A DNA stretch of 64,000 nucleotides, taken from NCBI GenBank assembly GCA_040386595.1, contig JAZKFE010000215.1, positions 1 to 64,000 of the forward strand, written 5' to 3'. Both the position numbers and the translations under genes were made by a program. This document shows, one piece after another, positions 46,736 to 56,083 of the stretch. Below the pieces are notes generated by a model. That model saw only the letters and a program-made list of their open reading frames with translations. It was not told where the DNA came from and ran no database searches. Each line of letters starts with the position of its first letter. The stretch's first letter is position 1. This DNA comes from JAKFVC01 sp040386595 (GTDB taxonomy: Bacteria; Planctomycetota; Planctomycetia; Planctomycetales; Planctomycetaceae).

Positions 46736-47271
46736 GATGATTCGATGCACGACGAATCCAAGATCCCTTGAGAATTCAAGGTCAAAAAGCCTTCGCGGCG
46801 TCGCCCGTTCGCGACTCAAAAACACGTTGTGCCGCAGCAATACTCTGGCTTACGCTGTGTTGTCGCCACCTCTCTTCAAATGCTTCTGACGACCCTTGAT
46901 CCGGCGGTAGGGCTCTGAGGCGAAGTCTGCTCAAACCACGTTGCGTTTTTGCAACACGCCCGTAAATGCCTTATAGGTCGTTGTGGAAGCTGGGGCGAGT
47001 CTGTCGCTTATGACCTTTTCCTGCATCATGCGGAAAAATTTGTTGACGAACTGCAACCTGTAACGTAGGTTTTCGTACCCTCTTACGAAACAGACTCCCA
47101 GCCGGTAATGAATCACGTTTTCAAGGATGAAACGTCTCATTAACGGGTGTAAATGGCGCTCTTCCTCTGCGCGCTCCGCACCTCGCGAAATTCTGATATT
47201 CCACCACGGTCAACTCGTGCGCGGTGTTGTTTGCTGCTACTGCATGAGAGAAGTCTTCAGAGAGCGCCAAG

Positions 47272-48663
47272 ATGATGAACGGTTCGTTGCTACTAGTTGA
47301 TGACGATAAGTACGTACTGGATGCCATGGCGGAATTTCTGCGTGGTTTGGGGTATCGCACCGAAACCGCTTCGAATTCCCGCGACGCCACCCAGCGTATG
47401 AAAGAGTATCCCTTTGACGTCGTCGTCAGCGATGTCAACCTGCCGGATCAAGATGGCTTCCAGTTGTTGGAGTGGGCTCGGCAGCATACGCCAGAGACCG
47501 CCGTCATCCTCTTAACGGGTTTCGGTACGATCGAAAATGCCGTCGAAGCCATTCGACTGGGCGCCTTCGATTACCTCACTAAGCCGATCATTTGTGATGA
47601 GCTGAACTTCTCCATCGAACGCGCTCTCGGACAGCGTCAGATCGTCCAAGAGAATAAGACTCTTCGCGCTCAACTCAATGAGCGTTTCGGACTCGGCAAC
47701 ATCATCGGCCGCGACTATCGCATGCAGAAGATGTTCGACCTGATTGAAAGCGTTGCGGACACGCGAGCCTCGGTGTTGATTCTGGGTGAGAGCGGTACCG
47801 GCAAAACGATGACCGCCCGGGCCATTCATCAACTCAGTTCGCGGCGTGGCAAGCCGTTCGTGGAAGTGGCCTGTGGTTCGCTGCCCGACTCACTGTTAGA
47901 GAGCGAATTGTTTGGCCACGTGGCCGGTTCCTTTACCGGTGCCATTCACGACAAGATGGGAAAATTCCTGCAAGCTGATGGCGGCACGATTTTCCTGGAC
48001 GAAATGGCGACCGCGTCACCCAGTCTACAGGTCAAGCTGCTGCGTGTGTTGCAAGATCGCGAGTTCGAAGCGGTCGGCGGGAATAAGACCCATAAGGTTG
48101 ATGTACGAGTCATCCTGGCAACCAACGCCAATCTGGAAGACATGGTCGAAAGCGGCGAGTTCCGCCAGGACTTGTACTACCGCATCAACGTCATCACGTT
48201 GACGCAGCCTCCTTTGCGAGACCGCATCGGCGACATCCCCTTATTGCTCGAACATTTCCTCGCCGAATTCAATTCGCAGAACGGCAAAAACATTGCGGGC
48301 TTCAGTGAGGCCGCAGTGCAAGTGCTGCAGCGTTATAACTGGCCGGGCAACGTTCGCGAGCTCGTCAATATTGTGGAGCGGTCGGTTGTCTTAACTAAGG
48401 GCAACATGATTGCGGCCGAAGATCTGCCGGATAATTTGCGACGCCAGGTCGCGATGCCGGATCTGAATAACTCGCGATTGAACAACACCCCGTTGAAGGC
48501 GGCGTTGGCGAATCCCGAGCGACAGATTCTCCTCGAAGCACTCGAGGGGCACGGCTGGAATCGCCAGAACACGGCGAAGGCCTTGGGGATCAACCGCACC
48601 ACGCTCTATAAGAAAATGAAGAAGTTTTCAATCGACTTCGACAAACAAATGCAGGCTCACTAA
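47272..48663 (+). CDS. Sigma-54-dependent response regulator (NtrC family)
   Basis: 463 residues. The receiver domain has Asp10-Asp11-Asp12, phosphoacceptor Asp54 (VVSDVNLP) and Lys104 (YLTKP). The AAA+ domain has Walker A GESGTGKT (172-179) and Walker B GTIFLDE. The sigma-54 contact loop reads GSFTGA (219-224) instead of the usual GAFTGA. The Fis-type helix-turn-helix is at the C-terminus (NRQNTAKALGINRTTLYKKM). It should activate sigma-54 promoters after phosphorylation. No histidine kinase gene is adjacent; the nearest in the window is at 8416. Confidence 0.95.
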   Translation: MMNGSLLLVDDDKYVLDAMAEFLRGLGYRTETASNSRDATQRMKEYPFDVVVSDVNLPDQDGFQLLEWARQHTPETAVILLTGFGTIENAVEAIRLGAFDYLTKPIICDELNFSIERALGQRQIVQENKTLRAQLNERFGLGNIIGRDYRMQKMFDLIESVADTRASVLILGESGTGKTMTARAIHQLSSRRGKPFVEVACGSLPDSLLESELFGHVAGSFTGAIHDKMGKFLQADGGTIFLDEMATASPSLQVKLLRVLQDREFEAVGGNKTHKVDVRVILATNANLEDMVESGEFRQDLYYRINVITLTQPPLRDRIGDIPLLLEHFLAEFNSQNGKNIAGFSEAAVQVLQRYNWPGNVRELVNIVERSVVLTKGNMIAAEDLPDNLRRQVAMPDLNNSRLNNTPLKAALANPERQILLEALEGHGWNRQNTAKALGINRTTLYKKMKKFSIDFDKQMQAH

Positions 48664-48694
48664 GGCTGGCGGCTAAGGTGAAATTGTGCTCCTC

Positions 48695-48736
48695 AAGGGC
48701 GGAAGGCAACATTTGCCTTTCCGCCCTTGTTGTTTT
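48695..48736 (+). terminator. Intrinsic terminator of the response regulator gene
   Basis: AAGGGCGGAAGGCAA pairs with TTGCCTTTCCGCCCTT (one bulged base), followed by GTTGTTTT. Confidence 0.8.
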
Positions 48737-48852
48737 CCGTAGCCTGAATTTATGAGTCGGGTGAATTGATTTTGCACGCCGATCAACGCCGAATGCATTT
48801 ATTGTTGATTAGTGATATTGTGTTTACGTTATGCGCGTTGAGGAAAATGCAT

Positions 48853-48904
48853 TTCGGCCCGGAGGGCCCGTCGTCGGTCGGTAGCCAGAGGTGTGAGCCT
48901 CTGG
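48853..48904 (+). repeat. Dispersed repeat, family E, copy 1
   Basis: TTCGGCCCGGAGGGCCCGTCG followed by a CCAGAGGTGTGAGCCTCTGG hairpin. The same two-hairpin unit is present inverted at 50494-50543, so the pair flanks the DUF1444 gene. Confidence 0.8.
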
Positions 48905-48939
48905 AATTATTTGCCTTGCCTTACCGTTTGCCCCGCGAA

Positions 48940-48977
48940 AAAGAATCCGGGGGCTTACGCCGCCCGGCTCGCCTGGG
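48940..48977 (+). repeat. Single arm of a family D repeat
   Basis: AAGAATCCGGGGGCTTACGC then CGCCCGGCTCGCCTGGGG, matching the right arm at 17209-17242. Confidence 0.7.
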
Positions 48978-48987
48978 GCCTGTTGTC

Positions 48988-50277
48988 TTAGTCCTCGGAG
49001 TACTCACTCACGCCGTCGCTGGTGACGAACAGCATCGTTGATGTCAGTGGGTGATCCATCTGCAGATAGTCTTCGGCGACCTTCTGCCGGACATGTTCGA
49101 CTGCTTCCGGAGTTTGCGTGCTGACGGCGACGAAGAAGTCGCGATTCGGCATGCCGACTGCGAACTCTCGACCCAGCACATCCTGCAATTTGCCGCGGAA
49201 CTCGGAGCTGAGGAAGCGTGACGAATTGTAGGCGTCGGGACGGGATGGCAGCAGAATCTGCGGTCCGTCCGGATCTCCAGCGCCCGTCAATTCCATGGGC
49301 GAATCGTGGAAGTAACGATCCAGGTTCTGCATCGCAGTCGCATGCAGTTCATCGGTGGAACGGCCCCACTGGTCGAGGAGTTCCTGGCGGATGTACCAGT
49401 AGGCGTGACTCTCGTCGACCACGTATAGGATCACCAGGCCGGCGACCCAATCGGAGCCGATAAAGTTGGAGAAACGCTCTTTCCAGGCATCGACGGGATA
49501 CAGCATGGGCATGATGCGATCGCGCACTTGATCCCAGTTGGGCTCCAGGCGATCTTTGCCCCAGCCTTGGACCTGGACCACGGTCGTCAGCGCGGGAAGC
49601 ACAATGGCTTCGAACTGCTCGGGCGAGGCAATATAAGAACGATAGAAGTTAAACAGATTGATCCGCGACTCACCCACCTTCAACTGAAAATCGGGAGCCG
49701 GCTCGCACGGCATGGAGGGGAACTCACGCCGCGCAAGGTCCACGACACGCTCCGTAAAACGTTCAGGAGGGTCCGCGGGCGACTCCGCAATTTGCAATGT
49801 TTGTAAAATCATGCCAACCAAGGTCAGCACTTCCGGGTCACTTTCATCCGCGTGCAGATACAGGGCATAGAGGCAAATCTTGCCTCGGCGAATGACCCAG
49901 ATCCGCCAGCGACGCCAGTTCGCCGGGTAAAACCAACGTTTCCACCACGGGCCTTCCGTGGGGGGGCGAACTTCGCCCTCATAGACTAACGATTCTGCGC
50001 CAATGGGTAACGCGGGAAGCTGGCGGACTCGGCGGCGGCAGGGGAAGAGCTGCTTCAGATTCAGCAAATCTTCCAGGGTGCTTTCGCCTGGCTTTTCGCC
50101 CCATGTCGCTTTGATCGTTAGCAGGCCGACTTCATCTGACGGGGACAGGCTAAAAATCCCGTCGGTCTCTTTGGCATTCCAGCTAGGCGGATAATCCACT
50201 GTGAACCAGCCGGCAGGGCCAGAGTGCGACAACCAGTGATCGGGAGGCTGAAATGGCACTGGGCAACTCGACTTCAC
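48988..50277 (-). CDS. DUF1444-containing protein
   Basis: 429 residues from GTG 50277. The first 165 residues are a PsbP-like/beta-rich domain (GWFTVDYPPSWNAKETDGIF). The C-terminal region (about 180-429) matches DUF1444 (YtpQ-like): ARREFPSMPCEPAPDFQLKV, INLFNFYRSY, GLVILYVVDESHAYWYI, ATAMQNLDRYF. Family members are cytosolic proteins without known reaction. No signal peptide and no membrane segment. The gene is flanked by an inverted pair of family E repeats. Confidence 0.8.
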   Translation of the reverse strand: MKSSCPVPFQPPDHWLSHSGPAGWFTVDYPPSWNAKETDGIFSLSPSDEVGLLTIKATWGEKPGESTLEDLLNLKQLFPCRRRVRQLPALPIGAESLVYEGEVRPPTEGPWWKRWFYPANWRRWRIWVIRRGKICLYALYLHADESDPEVLTLVGMILQTLQIAESPADPPERFTERVVDLARREFPSMPCEPAPDFQLKVGESRINLFNFYRSYIASPEQFEAIVLPALTTVVQVQGWGKDRLEPNWDQVRDRIMPMLYPVDAWKERFSNFIGSDWVAGLVILYVVDESHAYWYIRQELLDQWGRSTDELHATAMQNLDRYFHDSPMELTGAGDPDGPQILLPSRPDAYNSSRFLSSEFRGKLQDVLGREFAVGMPNRDFFVAVSTQTPEAVEHVRQKVAEDYLQMDHPLTSTMLFVTSDGVSEYSED

Positions 50278-50389
50278 GAATGGACGGATGGATCAGAGTT
50301 CTACAGAGCCGCGAACATCTCTCCACTGTATGCATTCTAACGCGGGCGGCGATGCGGACTAGCGCAATTTGTTGCGGACTAAGGATTCT

Positions 50390-50470
50390 GGCAGGGTGAG
50401 GCTCCTGCCGAACCGCTTGGTTTTGCGACTTCCTGTTGACTGAGCGGTTCGGCAGGAGCCTCACCCTCCC
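50390..50470. repeat. Dispersed palindromic repeat, family A, copy 2
   Basis: Arms GGGTGAGGCTCCTGCCGAAC and GTTCGGCAGGAGCCTCACCC, with about 33 nt between them. Each arm is about 24 nt with near-perfect complementarity. Confidence 0.88.
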
Positions 50471-50493
50471 GACGATTCGAATTGCGAAATCGC

Positions 50494-50543
50494 TCCAGAG
50501 GCTTACACCTCTGGAGACTGACGTCGGGCCCTCCGGGCCGAAA
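50494..50543 (-). repeat. Dispersed repeat, family E, copy 2 (inverted)
   Basis: Reverse complement of 48853-48904: CCAGAGGCTTACACCTCTGG then GACGTCGGGCCCTCCGGGCC. Confidence 0.8.
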
Positions 50544-50562
50544 GACCTTCTTTGGACCAGGC

Positions 50563-50850
50563 TTACTTTGCCTTGCGTTCCAAATCCAGAAACGCCATCC
50601 GCAATTGGTGCAAACTGCGTTCCAGGAAGGTGGCCTCTTCGCTGTTCAGGTTGCCTTTGGTCTTCTCTTCGAGCACCGTTAGCATCCCGATGAAGTGCTT
50701 GGCGAGGGGCAATTCGGTCTGCATTTGTTTGGTGACCGGATGCGGAATCATTCCTAATGCCACCGCGGCTTGGGTCGAAAACATGGAGACCAATACCGGA
50801 AAGCTAGGAGCCGGAATATCGGATTCAGAAATTTTAGGAGTGTCCGCCAC
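50563..50850 (-). CDS. DUF1844 small protein
   Basis: 95 residues from GTG 50850 with AGG upstream. It matches DUF1844: FPVLVSMFSTQAAVALGMI, then LAKHFIGMLTVLEEKTKGNL and LNSEEATFLERSLHQLRMAF. Mostly alpha-helical and cytosolic; no reaction is known for the family. It stands alone between a family E repeat and the oxidoreductase gene. Confidence 0.88.
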   Translation of the reverse strand: MADTPKISESDIPAPSFPVLVSMFSTQAAVALGMIPHPVTKQMQTELPLAKHFIGMLTVLEEKTKGNLNSEEATFLERSLHQLRMAFLDLERKAK

Positions 50851-51028
50851 GATCTCAGCCTTTCAAAATCTGGGCCTGCCCGCTGCCGTATTGAGAGACA
50901 GCAGCTGGTTTTTTGGCCCGAAAAAGTTTGACGCCGTCTGAGATCAACGCGAGTCGACCCGACTTTGTCCGTGTTTCAAGTTCCGTTGGGGATGGCTGAC
51001 CATTCAGCCCTCCCCAACGATTTCCAAC

Positions 51029-52393
51029 TTACACCAATTTCCAACCATCACGATACTGACGCCGAAGCAGCCGGTCGGCCTCGGGAGCGTTGGGGCATTT
51101 CATGGCCACATGGTCCCATTCCAGACGCTTGCCGACGCGATAGGCGACGTTGCCTAGATGATTGGCTTCGGTCAGCCAGCCAGCATATTCAAAGTTGCAG
51201 GTCGTGGGGCCACCGGTCTGACAGGCTTGAAGCCATTCCTCGTGGTGCCCGATGGAGTTCGGAATGAACGGCTCGGGGGCTTTGAAGTCGGCGAATTGTT
51301 TTTCGGGCAACAAGGCATACTTGCTATAGTCGGCCAGCAGCATGCCGTTGGCTCCCACAAACAGGACTCCGGAGTCCCACTGCGGGATCTTGCCTTCGGT
51401 CCAGGCGGCGGGCTTGTTGACGCCTTGGTACCAGGTCAATTTCAAGGCGGGTTGATCGCCGCGCGGGCCGTATTCGTAAGTCGCCTGCATTGATGCGGGA
51501 GCCAGTTCCGCGTGCGGCGGAGGACCGGAGGCTTCGATCGCCAGCGGGGCCTGCAGCTTCAATGCCCAGAATGGCAGATCGTTCCAGTGGCTGCCGAGAT
51601 CCGACATCGTCCCGTTGCCGAATTCCCACCAGCGATACCATTTCGGGCCGGGGAAATACACATCGTGGAAGGGGCGATCGGCGACCGGGCCCAGCCACAG
51701 ATCCCAATGCAGGCCTGCCGGTACCGGTTTCGAGTCAGTCGGCCGTTCTTGAACCGAGACGATATCGCCGTGCTTGGCGGCGTCTGCCGGACTCTGCAGG
51801 CCCCAGGCGCGCGAGACCCAGACATGGACTTCGGTCACCGGGCCAATGGCATTCGATTGAATCAGCTCGACCACACGGCGGTAGTTGTTGCCGGCATGGA
51901 TCTGGATGCCCATCTGCGTGGCCACTTTGACTTTGGCGGCGGCCTCACGGATGACGCGAGCTTCCCACACATTGTGAGTCAGCGGTTTTTCGCAGTAGAC
52001 GTGTTTTCCTGCCTGCAATGCGGCCAGCGTGGCGAAGGCATGGGTATGCTCGCAGGTGCTGACGACGACGGCATCGAACTCTTTTTCGTGATCGAACACC
52101 TTGCGGAAGTCGACCTCTTTGCGAGCCTTGGGGAACGTCATCGCGGCCCGTTCAATGGCCGGTTCATAGACGTCGCACAGGGCCACAATATTATGGTTAG
52201 AAACTCCGGACAGATTGCCCGCTCCGCGTCCTCCGACGCCGATGCAGGCAATGTTCAGTTTGCTGTTGAGATTCTGCCCGCGCAGGATCGCAGGAGCGGC
52301 CAACAGGCTGGCTCCGGCGGTCGCGGCAGTCTTCTTCAGAAACTGCCGTCGACTGATCCGCAGGTTTGCAGCAGTGGTAAACAGCTTGGTCAT
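51029..52393 (-). CDS. Tat-exported Gfo/Idh/MocA-family oxidoreductase
   Basis: 454 residues from ATG 52393 with GGAG upstream. The Tat signal is ISRRQFLKKTAATAGASLLA. The Rossmann fold starts NIACIGVGGRGAGN; the family EKP occurs in HVYCEKPLTHNVWEAR, preceded by STCEHTHAFA. C-terminal domain motifs include YFPGPKWYRWWEFGNGTMSD, LGSHWNDLPFWAL and GNVAYRVGKRLEWD. It is expected to oxidise or rearrange a sugar derivative with a nicotinamide cofactor in the periplasm. Paralogue of 39409; both end with the same 'LGN(I/V)AYRV' layout. Confidence 0.88.
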   Translation of the reverse strand: MTKLFTTAANLRISRRQFLKKTAATAGASLLAAPAILRGQNLNSKLNIACIGVGGRGAGNLSGVSNHNIVALCDVYEPAIERAAMTFPKARKEVDFRKVFDHEKEFDAVVVSTCEHTHAFATLAALQAGKHVYCEKPLTHNVWEARVIREAAAKVKVATQMGIQIHAGNNYRRVVELIQSNAIGPVTEVHVWVSRAWGLQSPADAAKHGDIVSVQERPTDSKPVPAGLHWDLWLGPVADRPFHDVYFPGPKWYRWWEFGNGTMSDLGSHWNDLPFWALKLQAPLAIEASGPPPHAELAPASMQATYEYGPRGDQPALKLTWYQGVNKPAAWTEGKIPQWDSGVLFVGANGMLLADYSKYALLPEKQFADFKAPEPFIPNSIGHHEEWLQACQTGGPTTCNFEYAGWLTEANHLGNVAYRVGKRLEWDHVAMKCPNAPEADRLLRRQYRDGWKLV

Positions 52394-52753
52394 GTTGAAG
52401 TCTCCGGAGGTCGCACAAAGGGTCACGCCACGTGTCCATCACGCAGGTTCACTTTATCCTGTGAGCGGTTCGCCACGAGAGGTCTGATTCGCGAGAGTCT
52501 GTTCCCTGAATCAGTCTCACTGGCGGCCGCGTACCGAATATACCCTGTCCGGCGTCCTAAAAGCAGCGAGACCTGCCTCTTTTTTGAGCTGCCAGGGACG
52601 CGAGAAAGCGCTGAGCGGCGACCGCCTCACCCTTCCAGCGTTTTGCGAGAACGGGGCAGTGGACGTGAAAAAGCCCCGGCAAACATTCGGCGATGGCTTG
52701 ATGTTTGTCGGGGCAGTTTGATTTCGTGACTGAATGGTCGTCCCTACGGCCGT
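52394..52753. other. Intergenic region with terminator
   Basis: 360 nt; contains the terminator of the FG-GAP gene at 52668-52714. Otherwise nothing recognised. Confidence 0.55.
52668..52714 (-). terminator. Intrinsic terminator of the FG-GAP gene
   Basis: GCCCCGGCAAACAT (52673-52686) pairs with ATGTTTGTCGGGGC (52701-52714), one G-T pair. On the minus strand a T-run follows the stem. Confidence 0.8.
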
Positions 52754-55700
52754 CTATCGATTCCGAACGCGCGGCACGCGAGGCGCTTTCCTTAGGACGT
52801 TGATCGTTTGCGAGACGGTTTCCGTCGTCCCACCGGCGATTGCCAGGGTGGCATCCAGCCGGCGTGTCGCCAATGCCAGCCCGCTGCCCTTCGTGGAGAA
52901 TCGGATGCCTCGCAAGAAGGCCTGAATTCCTGCCGCCGTGGCATTTTGGTTCAGCGTGATGACTTGTGTCAGGCGGCCGTTGGCATAGACGAGTGCGGAG
53001 CTGGTCCCGATGCTGCTCGACGAGGGGATGCTCAGCATGTCAGACGCAGTCTTCTTGGTGCCTTTGGCGTTCATCGTGATCGTTAAGGTGGAACCGGACA
53101 AGTTTCCGCTGCTCGTGACCGTCAGCTGCGGCAGCACGATGGCAGGTGTTTGCTTATTGATCCAGGTGATGGTCTGAGGGGGGAGAGTCAGGTCCGCTAC
53201 CGGAACATCATCCAGATTCGTCACCGTCACGGAGATATTTTGTGTCGTGAGTCCCCCGTGCCCGTCATTGGCGGTGACTTGCACTTCGTACACATTGTTA
53301 CCGCCGACATCGCCGGGGGTTTCAAAGTCGCGAGCCGTCTTGAACGTGAGGACGCCGCCGCTCGTGATGCTAAACAGGTTCTGGTCGGCACCACCGGTCA
53401 GCGAGTAAGTCACTGTCTGTGCCGGCAGGTCCGTGTCGAGTGCGATGACGGTCATCACTGCCGTCGTGTTCTCGGGAATGCTGGGGGTGGCCGAGGTGGT
53501 AAACGTGGGGGCGTGATTGTCGTCGTCGATGATCTGTGTCGAGACTGTATTGGCACCGAACTGCAGTCCGTTGGTGACCCCGGTAATGCTGACGACGATT
53601 GTTTCGGCCGCTTCGACGATGCTATCGTCCACGGCAGTCAGCGTGACAGAGCCGGTCAAATTGCCGGCCGGAATCACGATCTGCGCGGCACTGCGTGAAT
53701 AGTCCGCGGGGAAGTTGGCCGTGCCGTTGAAGCCGAGAGTTACGGTCACGTCGACATTGGAAATTTCCTGCAGCATTGCGGTGATTGTGGCCGTCCCACC
53801 GGCTTCCGCCATCGTCGAGTGATCAATGCTGAGTGTCACATCGGGCACGAACTGTCCGACCACTTCCAGCAACAGCTTGGCTGCTCCCTGCGTATAGACG
53901 TTGTACGTCAGGCCGCCAATAATCTGGTCGGCACCTTGAGTCCACCCCGATCCGATTGTCACGGTGTCATTGGCATCGCGCCGGACCTGCAACGTGTTGG
54001 CCGTGTGGCCCGGATTGGAGTTCTGAGTCAAATTTAGAACGCTGGCCGCATTCAATATCAGGGTGTTAGGGCCGCTGCCTCGAATATCGATGATTTCGAT
54101 GTTCTTAATGCGACTGTTCGGTGTCGTGATCAGATTCAGGCTCATGCCGCTACCGCTGAACTTCAGGGTATCGTTGCCATTTCCGCCGTTCACCCGCCCG
54201 AAGTTCGTGTCGGCGACAATCAGGATGTCATCGCCGGAGCCACCGTACAAAACGTCAGCGCCACCTCCACCGATCAGGATGTCATTGCCCCCACCCCCGA
54301 CCAGGTTGTCCACTCCGGACGTTCCCGTGAGTGTTTCGCTGGCTGTTGTTCCGACTTGCGTGGCACTTGAGGTGAAGTTACCGCCGAAGACGACGTAGGT
54401 CGCCCCTGTGTTGAATGTGTTGTTATCGGCGCCAGCACTGTTCGGGGCACCGATCAGCAAGTCGGGGAACCCGTCGCCATTAAAGTCACCCGCAGCGGCC
54501 GACCATTTGCCGCTTTGATCGTAGGGGTCGGCTCCATAAATGGTGAAGCCGTTGGACCCGTCTAATGTACTGAGAGCGAAGATCGCGGTCGCGCTCCAGT
54601 CTGCTTTACCATAGACGACATAGGATTCACCTGTGCCTGTGTCGTTGATATCGTTATTTGGCCCTCTTCCGAAGTTCGCGCTGATCAGGATGTCATCGAA
54701 GCCATCGCCGTTCAAATCTCCGATTCCATTGATGGTGGTGCCACTGGCGTCCGCCGGATCGATCCCGACTAGTATGATGCCGTTGGTCCCATTCAAGCTG
54801 CTGAGGTTCACGGTTGGCGTGCCTGCCCAACTCGCTTTGCCGAATACGACATAGGATTCGCCCGCGTTGTCGGAGAGATTGCCAACACCGGCGGCACTGG
54901 TGGCGCCAATCACGAAATCGTCGAAGCCATCGCCGTTGAAGTCTCCGGCACTTCCGACGGATGTGCCACTCAGATCACCTGCATCAATGCCGTATAGAAT
55001 GAAGCCGTTGGTCCCATTCAAGCTGCTGAGGTTCAGCGTCGGTGTGCTGGCCCAATTTGCTTTGCCAAACACGACGTAGCTTTCACCGGCCAACGGGAGC
55101 AAGTTGCCGGCTCCATCGCTGCTGGGGGCGCCGATGATCAGGTCGGCGAAACCGTCGCCATTGATATCGCCCGCGCTACCGACGGCCTTGCCGCTTTCGT
55201 CTTCGAGATCCACACCGTACAAGGTGAAACCATTCGTGCCATTGAGAGCTCCCAAGTTGACACTCGGGGTGGATGACCAGTTGGCCTTTCCAAACACGAC
55301 ATAGCTTTCACCGGATGCGTCCTTGGCATTGCCGGCACCGTCCCCGCCGGGAGCACCGATCAGCATGTCAGCGTACCCATCTCCATTCACGTCTCCGGCA
55401 GCACTGAGTGCTATTCCGCTTCGGTCACCAGCATCGGCGCCGTAGAGCGTAAAGCCGTTGGTCCCATTCAGCGCCCCTAAGTTCACCGTCGGACTCGCAG
55501 TCCAGCTGGACTTGCCGAAGACGACATAGGTTTCACCCGAGCCGGCCTTGGTGTTGCCGATGCCAGCCGCAAAATAAGAGCCGATCATCAGGTCATTAAA
55601 ACCATCGCCGTTCACATCACCGGCAGCACTGACGGCCCACCCTGAGTAGTCATTCGCATCCACGCCGTACAGAATAATGCCATTCGTCCCATCCAGCGTG

Positions 55701-56083
55701 GAGAGTTCCAACGTCGGCATGGCAGACCAATCGGCCCTGCCAAATACAACGTAGGATTCGCCAGAGTTCGACTTGGCGTTTCCGACTCCATCGCCGCTGA
55801 CTGCTCCAATTAGGACGTCATCGTAGCCATCGCCATTAAAGTCGCCGATGCCCGCCACCGCACGGCCGCTGACGTCACTGGCGTCGATGCCATTGATGGT
55901 GATACCGCCAAGTCCCAGGTTCCCCAGGCTGACGGTCGCAGTCGTGAGCAGGCAACGGGATTCCAAAACTTCAGATTGGGTGGGGGCCGTGGTCGATCGG
56001 CGGGGCCGACGATTCCCGCGAAGTTTCCCTACCAGATGCGCGGCGTTGTGACGCCATTTTGCCAACCAGGACTGAAGTAACAT
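52754..56083 (-). CDS. Large secreted FG-GAP / RTX / Calx-beta / cadherin protein
   Basis: 1109 residues. The basic N-terminus carries LESRCLLT (40-47), a variant of the LEPR-XLL motif near the start of many giant planctomycete secreted proteins. Seven FG-GAP repeats (about 55-585) each contain a calcium-loop-like GD(F/V/I/L)NGDG(Y/F)xD, enough for one integrin-alpha-like seven-bladed propeller. A short RTX-type stretch follows (GGGGNDILIGGGGADVLYGG, near 595). A Calx-beta domain (about 747-855), a cadherin-like domain (about 858-955, IPENTTAVMTVIALDTDLPA) and a C-terminal domain ending at 1109 complete it. Calcium-dependent adhesion or surface scaffolding is the likely role. The repeated blades make the DNA internally repetitive at 54400-55950. 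Confidence 0.9.
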   Translation of the reverse strand: MLLQSWLAKWRHNAAHLVGKLRGNRRPRRSTTAPTQSEVLESRCLLTTATVSLGNLGLGGITINGIDASDVSGRAVAGIGDFNGDGYDDVLIGAVSGDGVGNAKSNSGESYVVFGRADWSAMPTLELSTLDGTNGIILYGVDANDYSGWAVSAAGDVNGDGFNDLMIGSYFAAGIGNTKAGSGETYVVFGKSSWTASPTVNLGALNGTNGFTLYGADAGDRSGIALSAAGDVNGDGYADMLIGAPGGDGAGNAKDASGESYVVFGKANWSSTPSVNLGALNGTNGFTLYGVDLEDESGKAVGSAGDINGDGFADLIIGAPSSDGAGNLLPLAGESYVVFGKANWASTPTLNLSSLNGTNGFILYGIDAGDLSGTSVGSAGDFNGDGFDDFVIGATSAAGVGNLSDNAGESYVVFGKASWAGTPTVNLSSLNGTNGIILVGIDPADASGTTINGIGDLNGDGFDDILISANFGRGPNNDINDTGTGESYVVYGKADWSATAIFALSTLDGSNGFTIYGADPYDQSGKWSAAAGDFNGDGFPDLLIGAPNSAGADNNTFNTGATYVVFGGNFTSSATQVGTTASETLTGTSGVDNLVGGGGNDILIGGGGADVLYGGSGDDILIVADTNFGRVNGGNGNDTLKFSGSGMSLNLITTPNSRIKNIEIIDIRGSGPNTLILNAASVLNLTQNSNPGHTANTLQVRRDANDTVTIGSGWTQGADQIIGGLTYNVYTQGAAKLLLEVVGQFVPDVTLSIDHSTMAEAGGTATITAMLQEISNVDVTVTLGFNGTANFPADYSRSAAQIVIPAGNLTGSVTLTAVDDSIVEAAETIVVSITGVTNGLQFGANTVSTQIIDDDNHAPTFTTSATPSIPENTTAVMTVIALDTDLPAQTVTYSLTGGADQNLFSITSGGVLTFKTARDFETPGDVGGNNVYEVQVTANDGHGGLTTQNISVTVTNLDDVPVADLTLPPQTITWINKQTPAIVLPQLTVTSSGNLSGSTLTITMNAKGTKKTASDMLSIPSSSSIGTSSALVYANGRLTQVITLNQNATAAGIQAFLRGIRFSTKGSGLALATRRLDATLAIAGGTTETVSQTINVLRKAPRVPRVRNR

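Larger units (their letters stand above)
46345..47271. other. Intergenic region before the sigma-54 regulator
   Basis: 927 nt. It contains a terminator-like hairpin (46566-46600), a degenerate family A repeat (46676-46735) and a small palindrome CCTTGAGAATTCAAGG (about 46767-46782). A 69-codon minus-strand frame at 46931-47140 shows no motif and was not called. Confidence 0.6.
48664..48987. other. Convergent intergenic region with terminator and repeats
   Basis: Contains the terminator at 48695-48736, a GTAGCCTGAATTTATGAGTC unit resembling that at 17138, a family E repeat (48853-48904) and a family D arm (48940-48977). No gene seen. Confidence 0.6.

Noticed and set aside
46931..47140. 69-codon minus-strand frame
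   Set aside because: No ribosome site, no motif; lies in a repeat-containing intergenic region.
54400..55950. Tandem DNA repetition, considered as a CRISPR or minisatellite
   Set aside because: Explained by the FG-GAP protein repeats; units are diverged and in frame.
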